A stretch of DNA of 64,000 nucleotides from Streptomyces sp. NRRL S-455. GTDB lineage: Bacteria; Actinomycetota; Actinomycetes; Streptomycetales; Streptomycetaceae. The notes under the pieces are model-generated. The model saw only the letters and a list, made by a program, of their open reading frames with translations. It ran no database searches and was not told the DNA's origin. This document shows positions 33,458-42,338 of the stretch, in pieces (position 1 is the stretch's first letter; each line of letters starts with the position of its first letter). The position numbers were made by a program, and so were the translations under genes. Location of the stretch: assembly GCF_000717875.1 (NCBI RefSeq), contig NZ_JOCT01000013.1:124001-188000 (forward strand). The letters run 5' to 3'.

Positions 33458-33530
33458 TGGAGCGCCGGGCAGGCCTTGCACCTGCATCTCCCCGCAGGAA
33501 GCGGGACGTCTTTCCTTGGACCACCAACGC
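33458..33530 (-). tRNA. tRNA-Gly(UCC)-like gene, divergent
   Basis: Folds as a 73-nt cloverleaf with encoded CCA. The acceptor is GCGTTGG/CCGGCGC (two G-U pairs). The D arm has a 3-bp stem GTC/GAC with loop CAAGGAAA. The anticodon arm is TCCCG-CTTCCTG-CGGGG, with anticodon TCC. The variable loop is 4 nt. The T arm is GCAGG-TGCAAGG-CCTGC. Position 55 is G instead of the universal T, and the body differs from normal glycine tRNAs. A strong terminator follows. It may be a specialised tRNA or a degenerate copy; the intact helices argue against simple decay. Confidence 0.72.
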
Positions 33531-33872
33531 ACTGTCCGCCGACCGGAGTTCCGGCGACTGGACGCAGATCAACTATAGCGCAGGTGTGCGGCGCCCTGGA
33601 ACGGATGGCGGCCGGGTGAAGGCGGATGCCGGCTGTACGGCGGGGTGGGATGGGAGCGCTTGGGCCACCGGGTCTCTTGGCGCGCCGCTCCGACCTGGGC
33701 ATGCGGGCGCCTTCCGTTGTCGTTCCCGGCCCGAACGCTCCAAGGCGCCTGGGCTGGTGCGAGGGCCCCGTCCCGGGGACGCGGGAACGCGGAGACGGGG
33801 CGGGGCCCTCGCGCGTCGGTGCTCCAGGCCGTGTGTGCGTGGTGCCGGACGATTCCGGGCTGGTACGACTTC
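33531..33872. other. Intergenic region between tRNA-Gly-like gene and MFS gene
   Basis: No coding frame is convincing. Apart from the hairpin at 33759-33812, nothing was recognised. Confidence 0.5.
33759..33812 (-). terminator. GC-rich hairpin downstream of the MFS gene
   Basis: GCGAGGGCCCCG pairs with CGGGGCCCTCGC around a ~30-nt interior that is itself partly paired. It lies 61 bp past the stop of the minus-strand transporter gene and probably ends its transcript. Confidence 0.6.
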
Positions 33873-35420
33873 CTACGCCGTCGCCGGGCGGGAACTCGTT
33901 GCGCTCGGGTCCCCTTCCGCGTCGTTGCCCTGGCCGCCGTCCAGGTGTGCTCCCGGCTTGGCCGGGCTCTCCTCCGCCGTCAGCGGCGTGGCGATGTCCT
34001 CCAGGGAGCGGCGCTCCGCGCGGACCGCGAGGGCCGCGGCCACCAGGCCGGCCAGGCACATCAGGGTCGCGCCGATCTGGAAGGCGAGCGTCGTGTCGCC
34101 GACCTTGCCCGTGCCGGTGAGTTCCGCGAAGAGGAGCGGGCCGCTGATGCCGCCGGCGGCGGTGCCGATGGCGTAGAAGAAGGCGATGGACATCGCGCGG
34201 GTCTCCATGGGGAAGACCTCGGAGACCGTGAGGTAGGCGCTGGAGGCGCCCGCGGAGGCGAAGAACAGCACGGCGCACCAGCAGGCCGTCAGCGTGGTCG
34301 CGCTCAGGGAGCCCTGGTCGAAGAGCCAGGCCGTGCCGAACAGGAGCAGGCCGGACAGCAGGTACGTGCCGGAGATCATGATGCGGCGGCCGACCGTGTC
34401 GAAGAGCTTGCCGAGCAGCAGCGGGCCGAAGAAGTTGCCGAGTGCGATGACCGCGAAGTAGTAGCCGGTGCTGCCGCTCGGGACGTCGAAGAACGTCGTG
34501 AGGATCGCGCCGAAGCCGAAGGTGATGGCGTTGTAGAGGAAGGCCTGGCCGATGAAGAGGGAGAAGCCGAGGATGGCGCGGCGCCGGTAGTCGGAGAAGA
34601 CGGTGCGGCCGATCTCGAGGAAGGAGACGTTGCGGCGCTGGTGGATGGTGATCTCACCCTCCGCACGCGGCAGCGGCTCGCCGTTCTCCCGCTCGACCTC
34701 CCGCTCGATCCCGGAGACGATGCGTTCCGCCTCGTCGTCGCGGCCGTGGATCAGGAGCCAGCGTGGGCTTTCCGGGACGTGTCGCCGGACGAGGAGGATC
34801 ACCAGGGCCAGGACCGCGCCGAGGGCGAAGGTGAGGCGCCAGCCGACGTTCGCGGCGAAGATGTCGGTGTCCAGCGCGACGATCGCCAGCAGCGAGCCGA
34901 AGACCGCGCCCAGCCAGAAGCTGCCGTTGATCATCAGGTCGACGCGGCCGCGGTACTCCTTGGGGATCAGTTCGTCGATCGCGGAGTTGATGGCCGCGTA
35001 CTCGCCGCCGATGCCGAAGCCGGTGAGGAAGCGGAAGAGGAAGAACCACCAGGTGTCGAAGGAGATCGCGGTGAGGGCGGTGGCACCGAGGTAGACCGCG
35101 AGGGTGATCATGAAGAGTTTTTTGCGGCCCCACTTGTCGGTGAGGCGGCCCCAGAACAGGGCGCCCGAGCAGGCTCCGGCCACGTAGAGGGCGGCCGCCA
35201 GTCCGGTGACCTCGCCGGAGGTGATGGGCAGGCCGCTGCCGGGCTCCGAGAGCCGGCTGGCGATGTTGCCCACGACGGTGACTTCGAGGCCGTCGAGGAT
35301 CCACACGGTGCCGAGGCCGATGACGATCGTCCAGTGCCAGCGCGACCACGGGAGGCGGTCGAGGCGGGCTGGGATGTCGGTGGTCACGGTTCGGCCGGTT
35401 GCGGCCTGCGCGGTGGTCAT
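33873..35420 (-). CDS. MFS metabolite transporter
   Basis: A 515-aa member of the major facilitator superfamily with 12 predicted helices. The ATG follows GGAGGGAGCCC. The sugar-porter-like signature GRLTDKWGRKKLF lies in the loop between helices 2 and 3, with RFLTGFGIGGEYAAI and PESPRWLLIHGR following. The C-terminal ~50 residues are hydrophilic (LTAEESPAKPGAH and onward). It would move a sugar, organic acid or similar metabolite with protons. The substrate cannot be inferred from neighbours: an unrelated DUF445 gene lies upstream. Confidence 0.9.
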   Translation of the reverse strand: MTTAQAATGRTVTTDIPARLDRLPWSRWHWTIVIGLGTVWILDGLEVTVVGNIASRLSEPGSGLPITSGEVTGLAAALYVAGACSGALFWGRLTDKWGRKKLFMITLAVYLGATALTAISFDTWWFFLFRFLTGFGIGGEYAAINSAIDELIPKEYRGRVDLMINGSFWLGAVFGSLLAIVALDTDIFAANVGWRLTFALGAVLALVILLVRRHVPESPRWLLIHGRDDEAERIVSGIEREVERENGEPLPRAEGEITIHQRRNVSFLEIGRTVFSDYRRRAILGFSLFIGQAFLYNAITFGFGAILTTFFDVPSGSTGYYFAVIALGNFFGPLLLGKLFDTVGRRIMISGTYLLSGLLLFGTAWLFDQGSLSATTLTACWCAVLFFASAGASSAYLTVSEVFPMETRAMSIAFFYAIGTAAGGISGPLLFAELTGTGKVGDTTLAFQIGATLMCLAGLVAAALAVRAERRSLEDIATPLTAEESPAKPGAHLDGGQGNDAEGDPSATSSRPATA

Positions 35421-35491
35421 GGGCTCCCTCCTCATCGAGATGATTCGGAGCGAGTGCCCTGGCCGGGTTCTCTTACGCTCTGAGCGGTTTC

Positions 35492-36823
35492 TCAGGCCCC
35501 CAGCGCGTGCGACACCGTGTAGATCAGCAGGCCGGCCAGTGAGCCGACCACCGTGCCGTTGATGCGGATGAACTGCAGGTCGCGGCCGATGTTCGCCTCG
35601 ATCTTCTTCGTGGTGTGTTCGGCGTCCCAGCTCGCGACGGTGTCCGTGATCAGGGAGGTGATCTCCTTGCGGTAGGTGGTGACGACGTAGACGGCGGCGT
35701 CCTCCACCCACTGGTCGACCTTGTCCTGCACCTTGCGCTCGGCCGCCATCCGGGAGCCCAGGGACAGCAGGGACGCCCGCACGCGCAGGCGCAGCTCGCT
35801 GCGCTCGTCCTCCGCCGCCGCGACGATCATGGACCGTACGGCGGTCCAGGCGCTGGCGATGAGGTCCTGCACCTCGCCGCGGCCGAGCACCTCGCCCTTG
35901 AGCCGCTCGACGCGGGCGCGGGTGTCGGTGTCGGACTGCAGGTCGGAGGCGAAGTCGGTGAGGAAGCGGTCGAGGGCGCCGCGGGCGGGGTGGGCGGGCA
36001 TGTCGCGCATCTCGGTGACGAAGCGCAGCAGCTCCTTGTAGACGCGCTCGCCGACCTTCTTGTCGACGAACTTCGGGGTCCAGCCGGGGGCGCCGCCCTG
36101 GACGGCGTCCATCACCGAGTCGCTGTGCAGGACCAGCCAGTCGTGGGCGCGGCTGACGATCAGGTCGACGACCCGTTTGTGGCCGCCGTCGGCGACGACC
36201 TTCTCCAGCATCTTGCCGACGCCGGGGCCGATCTCCTGGGCGTTGGCCCGGCGGGTGATCGCCTCGCCGACGACGGCCTGGACGTCGGAGTCGCGCAGGA
36301 CGGTCAGGGCGCCGCGCAGGGCGGTGGACAGCTCGGCGGTGACGCGGTCGGCGTGGTCGGGGACCGCGAGCCAGGCGCCGAGGCGGCTGCCGATGCCGAC
36401 GGCGCGCAGCCGCTGCCGTACGACGTCCTCGGAGAGGAAGTTCTCGCCGACGAACTCGCCGAGGGAGACGCCGAGCTGGTCCTTCTTGGTGGGGATGATC
36501 GCGGTGTGCGGGATGGGGATGCCGAGGGGGTGGCGGAAGAGGGCGGTGACGGCGAACCAGTCGGCGAGCGCGCCGACCATGCCCGCCTCGGAGGCGGCGG
36601 CGACATAGCCCGCCCAGGGGCCGGCGCCGGAGTTCTGGGCCCACTTGGCGAGGACGTAGACCAGGGCGACGAACAGCAGGAGGCCGGTGGCGGTGAGCTT
36701 CATGCGGCGTACACCGCGCTGTTTCTCCTCGTCCGCCGGGCTGAAGGTCGTCATCGCGCGGTTGACGGCGGCGCCGGGGCGGGCATGCTGCCCTCCGACC
36801 CTGCCCTTTTCATCCACTTTCAT
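35492..36823 (-). CDS. DUF445 membrane-associated protein
   Basis: A DUF445 protein of about 443 aa. A hydrophobic segment near the N terminus (KLTATGLLLFVALVYVLAKWA) is followed by the conserved block EAGMVGALADWFAVTALFRHPLGIPIPHTAIIP. A long helical region follows, and a C-terminal membrane segment (GTVVGSLAGLLIYTVS) ends the protein. The start is uncertain: ATG at 36823, 36832 or 36754 (MTTFSPADEEKQRGV) are all possible, the last agreeing with typical family beginnings. The family is related to YheB/YjiN; the function is not settled. Confidence 0.85.
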   Translation of the reverse strand: MKVDEKGRVGGQHARPGAAVNRAMTTFSPADEEKQRGVRRMKLTATGLLLFVALVYVLAKWAQNSGAGPWAGYVAAASEAGMVGALADWFAVTALFRHPLGIPIPHTAIIPTKKDQLGVSLGEFVGENFLSEDVVRQRLRAVGIGSRLGAWLAVPDHADRVTAELSTALRGALTVLRDSDVQAVVGEAITRRANAQEIGPGVGKMLEKVVADGGHKRVVDLIVSRAHDWLVLHSDSVMDAVQGGAPGWTPKFVDKKVGERVYKELLRFVTEMRDMPAHPARGALDRFLTDFASDLQSDTDTRARVERLKGEVLGRGEVQDLIASAWTAVRSMIVAAAEDERSELRLRVRASLLSLGSRMAAERKVQDKVDQWVEDAAVYVVTTYRKEITSLITDTVASWDAEHTTKKIEANIGRDLQFIRINGTVVGSLAGLLIYTVSHALGA

Positions 36824-37027
36824 CCGTTCCATCCACTCCACCCGCTTGGTGATCCCGCACACATTGTCCCTTCCTGACCGACTCCTGGAACGGAACAGGA
36901 GTTCCCGGCGTCTGTCGGGAGGGGGTTTCGACATGGGGTCCGTGTGCGCCTCCCCCGGCCCATGCCGCATCATGGGCACATCAGATCGGAGCCTCAGGCT
37001 CCCATCGCCCGAGGAGAACTGAACAGC

Positions 37028-38416
37028 ATGACCCGAGGACGGGCCGGGGGTGTGGAGCCCGCCGCGCAGCAGCAGGTGTCCACCGCCCCCACCAAGTACC
37101 GCGCCCTCTTGGCCGTGGTCGTCGCAGCGATCGTGGCCCTTTCCACCGCCATATACGTCGGGGTGGCGTCCGACAACGGTACGCAGGGCCGGAGAGCCCT
37201 TGCCGACGGCCGTCTTCCGAACAACGCCGCCCCCGCCTCCACCGGCACCTGGGTCGGCACCTGGTCCACGTCCCCGGCCGCCGCCGAGCCCGGTACGGAG
37301 ACGACCGGCATGGCGGACCGTTCGGTGCGCAACGTCGTCCACACCAGCGTCGGCGGTACGAGTGCCCGCGTGACGCTGTCCAATCTCTACGGCCAGTCGC
37401 CGCTCAGCATCACCCGCGCCTCGATCGCCGTGGCCGCCGGCAGCGGCACGGCCGCCGCGCTCCCGGACACCCTGCGGCAGCTGACCTTCAACGGCGGCCC
37501 CACGGTCGTCATCCCGCCCGGCCGGCAGGTGATGAGCGACGCCGTGCGCGTCGTCATCCCGCACGACACGGACGTCCTGATCACGACGTACACGCCGAAC
37601 AGCTCCGGACCGGTGACGTACCACCCGCACGCCCGGCAGATCTCCTACGCGGCGCGGGGCGACCACGCGGCCGACACGACGGGCACCCCCTACACCGAGC
37701 AGAGCCGCTTCTGGCGTTACCTGACCGCGCTGGACGTGCTGAGCAACGAGGCCGACGGGACGGTCGTCGTCCTCGGTGACTCGATCACCGACGGAATCAC
37801 CTCCACCATGGGGGCCAACAACCGGTGGACGGACGTTCTGTACGACCGGCTACGCGCGGAGACCGCGACCGGGCGGCGGGACCTGCCCCGGTACAGCGTG
37901 GTCAACCAGGGCATCAGCGGGAACCGGGTCCTCACGGACGGGCTCGGCCGGCCGGCGGACAATCCCAGCGGGCTGAACCGCTTCGGGCGGGACGTGCTGG
38001 AACGGACGAACGCCAAGGTCGTCGTCATCGACCTCGGGGTCAACGACATCCTGCGCAATCCGCGGCTCGCCGATCCGAACGCGATCCTCGGGGGGCTGCG
38101 GACGATGGTCGGACAGGCTCACGCCCGGGGGATGAAGGTCGTGGGGGCGACCCTGATGCCGTTCTACGGGCACCGGGGGTTCACCGAGGCGCGGGAAGCC
38201 GTGCGGCAGACCATCAACGCGGAGATCCGGGCGGGGCGGGTGTTCGACGCGGTGGCCGACTTCGACCAGGCGCTGCGGGATCCCTATGACCCTCGGCGGC
38301 TGAAGTCCGAGTACGACTCGGGGGATCATCTGCATCCCAGTGATGCGGGGTTCACGCGGATGGCCGACGCGTTTGATCTGGACAGTTTGAAGGGGTCGGC
38401 ACCGGCGGAGCTGTAG
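37028..38416 (+). CDS. Secreted SGNH/GDSL hydrolase
   Basis: A 462-aa esterase/lipase-like protein. A signal-anchor or signal peptide occupies residues ~27-48 (ALLAVVVAAIVALSTAIYVGVAS). An N-terminal beta domain follows. The SGNH blocks are GDSITDG with nucleophile Ser252, NQGISGNR with the Gly block, GVNDI with Asn, and GDHLHPSDAG with the catalytic Asp and His. A GAGGAG sequence lies upstream of the ATG at a rather long distance. It would hydrolyse ester bonds outside the cell. Its 3' end overlaps the convergent DUF1707 gene by 65 bp. Confidence 0.92.
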   Translation: MTRGRAGGVEPAAQQQVSTAPTKYRALLAVVVAAIVALSTAIYVGVASDNGTQGRRALADGRLPNNAAPASTGTWVGTWSTSPAAAEPGTETTGMADRSVRNVVHTSVGGTSARVTLSNLYGQSPLSITRASIAVAAGSGTAAALPDTLRQLTFNGGPTVVIPPGRQVMSDAVRVVIPHDTDVLITTYTPNSSGPVTYHPHARQISYAARGDHAADTTGTPYTEQSRFWRYLTALDVLSNEADGTVVVLGDSITDGITSTMGANNRWTDVLYDRLRAETATGRRDLPRYSVVNQGISGNRVLTDGLGRPADNPSGLNRFGRDVLERTNAKVVVIDLGVNDILRNPRLADPNAILGGLRTMVGQAHARGMKVVGATLMPFYGHRGFTEAREAVRQTINAEIRAGRVFDAVADFDQALRDPYDPRRLKSEYDSGDHLHPSDAGFTRMADAFDLDSLKGSAPAEL

Positions 38417-39191
38417 GGCCGGCTGCTGCTGGGTACCGGCGTCGGTGCTGGGGCGGGGGCGTGCGCGACCCGGCGCTGCGGGGTGCCGCCTGCGCCCACC
38501 CTCCCCCAAGCTCTCGGCTTCGCTCGAGCAGGGGGGACCCCCATCGCCCCAGCGGCACGACTGCCCGCTTCTCCGCGCGCGTCGGTTTCCGCTGGATTCC
38601 GACGCCGCCCCAGAAGGCGAACCCGGTCACGATCACGCGCGGCGCGCCCGGATCACCGGGCACGCCCTCCTCCTGGTGGTCGAAGCCGCCCATGACGCCG
38701 ATACCGCGGACGACGACCTCGACGCCGGGCGGGACGATGACGTCCACGCCGCCCATGATCGCGATCGCGTTGATCTCGACCTCGCGGTCGGCGAAGTCGG
38801 CCTCGCGCAGGTCGATCTCCCCGCCGCCCCAGAAGGCGAAGCAGGTGAACCGGCGGGGCATCGTCCAGCGGCCCTTGCGCTGGAAGCCGGACATCACCGC
38901 GACGGCCCACGTCGAGGAGCCCTCACCGCCGACGATCCGCCCGGCCCATCCCGGCCCCCCGGCGGGCTCCTTGCTCAGTGACACGGAGGGCCCCGTGACG
39001 CCCGCGACCGGCAGGTCCCGGGTGATCGGGGCCAGTTCCCCGTAGGTCCGCGCGTTGTACGTCGCGTCCAGCCTCTCCTCGAACTCCGCCATGTCGAGAC
39101 GGCCCTCCGCGAGGGCGTCCCGCAGGATGCCGGCGACCCGCTCGCGGTCAGCGTCGGAGGCGCGGAGGTCCGGGACTGCGTCGTCGGTCAT
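38352..39191 (-). CDS. DUF1707 protein with elongated C terminus
   Basis: A 279-aa protein. Residues ~7-60 are the DUF1707 domain (LRASDADRERVAGILRDALAEGRLDMAEFEERLDATYNARTYGEL). A beta-rich LiaF-like part with repeated FAFWGG and AIMGGVDV motifs follows, ending near RKPTRAEKRA. The last ~65 residues (Pro/Arg-rich) are encoded by a common Streptomyces palindromic repeat and by the 3' end of the convergent esterase gene. They look like read-through after loss of the original stop. The family is a small cytosolic/membrane-linked protein of unknown function. Confidence 0.88.
   Translation of the reverse strand: MTDDAVPDLRASDADRERVAGILRDALAEGRLDMAEFEERLDATYNARTYGELAPITRDLPVAGVTGPSVSLSKEPAGGPGWAGRIVGGEGSSTWAVAVMSGFQRKGRWTMPRRFTCFAFWGGGEIDLREADFADREVEINAIAIMGGVDVIVPPGVEVVVRGIGVMGGFDHQEEGVPGDPGAPRVIVTGFAFWGGVGIQRKPTRAEKRAVVPLGRWGSPLLERSRELGGGWAQAAPRSAGSRTPPPQHRRRYPAAAGPTAPPVPTPSNCPDQTRRPSA
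38498..38543. repeat. Streptomyces-type interspersed palindromic repeat
   Basis: A C-rich arm (CCCTCCCCCAAGCTCTC) and a G-rich arm (GCAGGGGGGACCCCC) surround GCTTCGCTCGA. The same type of element is common between genes in Streptomyces. Here it lies inside the 3' end of the DUF1707 frame and probably forms a hairpin that ends transcription from both convergent genes. Confidence 0.75.
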
Positions 39192-39224
39192 ATACAGCAG
39201 CCTACGAGTTCACCCGGACGGCGG

Positions 39225-40250
39225 CTACGACGCCGCGCGCTCGGACTGTTCGGCCTGATCGGGCGGGGGCTCGGGGGTGCCCCCCAGTGTGCGCAGCATC
39301 TTGGCGATCACCGCCTCGATGTCGGGCTCGCGCACCGACAGGTCCACCAACGGGTACTCCGCCGCGATCCGCGCCACCAGCGGTGCCGCCGACTGATCCG
39401 CCGGGAACGCCAGCCACTGCCGCGGACCGTCCACCCGGACGACCCGCGCGGGGGCCGGTGCCTCGATGGGCGGCAGTTCCCGCTCCAGGTCCACCACCAG
39501 TGTCCGCTCGCTCTCCCCCGCCTCGTGCAGACCCGCGAGCGGACCGTCGTACATCAGGCGGCCGTGGTCGATGACCATCACCCGCTTGCACAACTGCTCG
39601 ATGTCCTGCAGATCGTGCGTGGTCAGCAGCACCGTCGTACCGCGCTCGGCGTTCAGCTCCCGCAGGAACTCCCGCACCTTCGACTTGGAGACGACGTCGA
39701 GGCCGATGGTCGGCTCGTCGAGGTACAGCACCTCCGGGTCGTGCAGCAGCGCCGCCACGATGTCACCGCGCATCCGCTGGCCGAGGGAGAGCTGACGGAC
39801 CGGCACGTCCAGCAGGTCGCCCAGGTCGAGGAGTTCGACCAGGCGGCCGAGGTTCTCCCGGTAACGGGCGTCCGGGATGCGGTACATGCGGTGCATCAGC
39901 TTGTACGAGTCGATCAGCGGCAGGTCCCACCACAGGGTCGTGCGCTGCCCGAACACCACGCCGATGCGGTGTGCGAGCCGGATGCGTTCGCGTGAGGGGT
40001 CGATGCCAGCCACCCGCAGCCGGCCGGCGCTGGGTGTGAGGATGCCGGTCAGCATCTTGATGGTGGTCGACTTGCCGGCGCCGTTGGGGCCGATGTAGCC
40101 GACCATCTCGCCGCGCTCCACGCGGAAGGAGATCGAGTCGACGGCCCGCACCTGCCGCAGCTCGCGCTTCATGAAGCCGGTCTTCCTACGTACGTCGAAC
40201 ACCTTCTCGACGCCGTCCAGTTCGATGAATCCGCTGTCCACTCCGGTCAC
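39225..40250 (-). CDS. ABC transporter ATP-binding protein (ABC-2 exporter)
   Basis: A 341-aa ATPase. Walker A is GPNGAGKST, the Q-loop region is VVFGQRTTLWWDLP, the signature is LSLGQRMR, Walker B is VLYLDEPTIGLD, and the H-loop is TTHD. A C-terminal extension (~80 aa) contains VVDLERELPPIE. The GTG start is chosen because GGGAG lies 9 bp upstream. It follows two overlapping ABC2_membrane_6-type permease genes and powers their export. The substrate is unknown; this family is related to drug or lipid exporters. Confidence 0.93.
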   Translation of the reverse strand: MTGVDSGFIELDGVEKVFDVRRKTGFMKRELRQVRAVDSISFRVERGEMVGYIGPNGAGKSTTIKMLTGILTPSAGRLRVAGIDPSRERIRLAHRIGVVFGQRTTLWWDLPLIDSYKLMHRMYRIPDARYRENLGRLVELLDLGDLLDVPVRQLSLGQRMRGDIVAALLHDPEVLYLDEPTIGLDVVSKSKVREFLRELNAERGTTVLLTTHDLQDIEQLCKRVMVIDHGRLMYDGPLAGLHEAGESERTLVVDLERELPPIEAPAPARVVRVDGPRQWLAFPADQSAAPLVARIAAEYPLVDLSVREPDIEAVIAKMLRTLGGTPEPPPDQAEQSERAAS

Positions 40251-40255
40251 CCCGG

Positions 40256-41077
40256 TCAACTCCCTGTACTCCGGTAGGAACGAAGCCCTGTCCGCCACGC
40301 CAGACCGGCCAGCGCACAGCACACCAACGCCACCAGCGGCGACGCGAAGGCCGCCCAGGGCGGCAGACCGACCGGGTACGGCCGCCCCAGCACGTAGGCG
40401 GCGGGCACCCAGTTGACGAAGGCGAGCGGCAGCATGAACGTCACCCCCCGCACCAGGTCCTTCCCGAACACGGTCGGCGGATACTGCAGCAGCGTGGTCC
40501 CGCCGTAGGTGAACGCGTTCTGCACCTCGGCCGCGTCCTGCGCGAAGATCTGGAAGGCCGCGCCCATCACGAAGACCGCCGAGAAGATCAACGCGCCGCT
40601 GACCACCATCACCGGCACCAGCAGCGCCTTCGGCACGCTCCAGTCGACGTCCACCGCGACCAGCGCCCAGGCGAGCACCAGCGTGCCCTGGGTGATCCGG
40701 CCCAGGCGGCGCAGCGCGAAGCGGTCCGCGCCGACCTGGGCGAGCACCGGCGCGGGACGCACCAGCAGCGTGTCGAACGAGCCGTCGCGCATCCGGGCGC
40801 CCAGGACGTCCATCGAGCCGAGCGCCAGGTCGGCGATGCCGAAGGCCGTCACCGACAGCCCGTAGAGGAAGGCGACCTCGGGCAGCGACCAGCCGCCCAG
40901 CGTGTCGACCTGCGAGAACATCAGCAGGATCCCCACGAAGTCCAGGCCGGTCATGGTGAGGTTGCCGAACAGCGTGACGACGAACGAGGTGCGGTAGGTC
41001 ATGCTGGACCGCACCCACATCCCGGCGATCAGCCGGTAGGCCCGCAGCCCCTCGACCAGGACGCTCCGCTCAGCCAC
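40256..41077 (-). CDS. ABC-2 family permease (second subunit)
   Basis: A 273-aa integral membrane protein with about six helices, of the ABC2_membrane_6 (DUF990) type. Typical features are MTYRTSFVVTLFGN, the loop GSFDTLLVRPAPVLAQV, and the aromatic TTLLQYPPTVFGK. Its start overlaps the 3' end of the first permease gene by 8 bp, and the ATPase gene starts 5 bp after its stop, so the three form one operon and presumably one heterodimeric exporter. Confidence 0.92.
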   Translation of the reverse strand: MAERSVLVEGLRAYRLIAGMWVRSSMTYRTSFVVTLFGNLTMTGLDFVGILLMFSQVDTLGGWSLPEVAFLYGLSVTAFGIADLALGSMDVLGARMRDGSFDTLLVRPAPVLAQVGADRFALRRLGRITQGTLVLAWALVAVDVDWSVPKALLVPVMVVSGALIFSAVFVMGAAFQIFAQDAAEVQNAFTYGGTTLLQYPPTVFGKDLVRGVTFMLPLAFVNWVPAAYVLGRPYPVGLPPWAAFASPLVALVCCALAGLAWRTGLRSYRSTGS

Positions 41078-41876
41078 CCTGCACCACCACCCGCCGTGTC
41101 GCGGCCGACTGCAGCAGCCGTCCCGCCGCCAGCAGCGCCACCGCCCACGCCGCCTGGAAGGCGAACGCCCTGAGCGGGTCGGTCTCCCCCATCAGCACAT
41201 CCGCCGGCATCTGGATCTGCGCCGCCCACGGCAGCACCCGCACCACCTCGCCGAGCGCGCCCGGGAACGCGTTCAGCGGCAGCACCATGCCCGAGAAGAA
41301 GACGCCCGTGACCATCAGGGCCTGGCTGACGCCCATGCCGTCCATCAGCCAGAACACACTCAGCGCCGCCAGATAGCGGATCGCGAAGCTGACGACCGTC
41401 GCCAGCAGGAGCGTGACCGCGAAGGCCGCCCACGGGGCGACCGACGTCGGCAGCGCCATGGGGAAGAAGACCGCGCCGAACGCGAACGGGATCACGCCCC
41501 GCCCCAGCATCTGGAACAGCGCCCGCCCCACGTCACCGGCCAGCCACCACAGCTGCAGATCGGCGGGCCGGTACAGGTCGACGGCGATCTCACCGGTGCG
41601 GATGCGCTCCATCAGCTCCTTCTCGGCACCGCCGCCCTGGATGGCGAGGGTCGCGTAGAGGCACTGCCCCAGCCACACATAGGTCACCGCCTGCGCCTGG
41701 TCGTACCCCCCGAGGTGCGGCTTCTCGTCCCACAGCGCCATGTACGTGTAGACGAGGATGACGCCGAAGACCGTGTTGGTGAACACCCCGGCCAGCGTGG
41801 CCGCCCGATACGTCGCGTAACGCCTGAAACCCCCCGCCGCGACGGTGGCGTACAACCGTCCCGAGCCCACATCCAC
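41070..41876 (-). CDS. ABC-2 family permease (first subunit)
   Basis: A 268-aa integral membrane protein, ABC2_membrane_6 type, first gene of the exporter operon. GAGGAGGG precedes the ATG. It starts with an amphipathic segment (FRRYATYRAATLAGVFTNTVFG). It contains the family loop RTGEIAVDLYRPADLQLWW, equivalent to GSFDTLLVRPAPV in its partner. About six transmembrane helices are present. It pairs with the second permease and the ATPase downstream. Confidence 0.92.
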   Translation of the reverse strand: MDVGSGRLYATVAAGGFRRYATYRAATLAGVFTNTVFGVILVYTYMALWDEKPHLGGYDQAQAVTYVWLGQCLYATLAIQGGGAEKELMERIRTGEIAVDLYRPADLQLWWLAGDVGRALFQMLGRGVIPFAFGAVFFPMALPTSVAPWAAFAVTLLLATVVSFAIRYLAALSVFWLMDGMGVSQALMVTGVFFSGMVLPLNAFPGALGEVVRVLPWAAQIQMPADVLMGETDPLRAFAFQAAWAVALLAAGRLLQSAATRRVVVQGG

Positions 41877-42338
41877 AGCCCTCCTCGCCGCCCGGCACCG
41901 AAGCGCAGGAGCCTAGTGGGCCGGGGATCGGGCGTGCCACGGATTTCCCGCGCGGGACGTGACGTTCGGGTCGGCCCCGGCCCAGACGGTACGATCCAGT
42001 CCGTCCGCGTGGGCCGAGGCGCCCGTGGCCAGGGCGAGCGGAGTGGCGGCGGTGCCGGCCAGGGCGGAGCGTGCGAACAGTCGCGTCTTCGGCGTGTCCC
42101 CTTCGGGCGAATCTCGCGCATGCGAGATCGCCATTCGGACAGGCGTACAGGACAGCGCGGTTCCCTGCGCTCGCCCGTATGTCCGCCCGCGCGCCACCCG
42201 CCTCGCCACACGGCTCACGACACGACCCTCGGTCAGGGAACTGATCGCCGGATGGGACAGTCTTCATCACAGGGGCGCAAGAGCGAGCAGAGACGTACGG
42301 GAACGACGTACGACGCGAAACAGGAGTCCGTGCACGAC
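41877..42338. other. Divergent intergenic region with an inverted repeat
   Basis: This region separates the ABC operon from the penicillin-binding protein gene. It holds a perfect inverted repeat ATCTCGC-GCAT-GCGAGAT (42111-42128), which may be an operator, and one weak minus-strand frame listed separately. Confidence 0.45.
41913..42134 (-). CDS. Possible small secreted protein or remnant
   Basis: A 73-residue frame contains a signal-like segment (KTRLFARSALAGTAATPLALATGASAHA) followed by a short mature part (DGLDRTVWAGADPNVTS). No good ribosome binding site is seen. It could be the stump of a secreted-protein gene. Codon usage is weak evidence and the frame may be fortuitous. Confidence 0.3.
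   Translation of the reverse strand: MAISHARDSPEGDTPKTRLFARSALAGTAATPLALATGASAHADGLDRTVWAGADPNVTSRAGNPWHARSPAH

Noticed and set aside
33458..33530. tRNA-Gly-like gene as the attachment site of the 1-33 kb accessory region
   Set aside because: No integrase gene and no second copy of the tRNA 3' end was found in the window, so the idea is unsupported.
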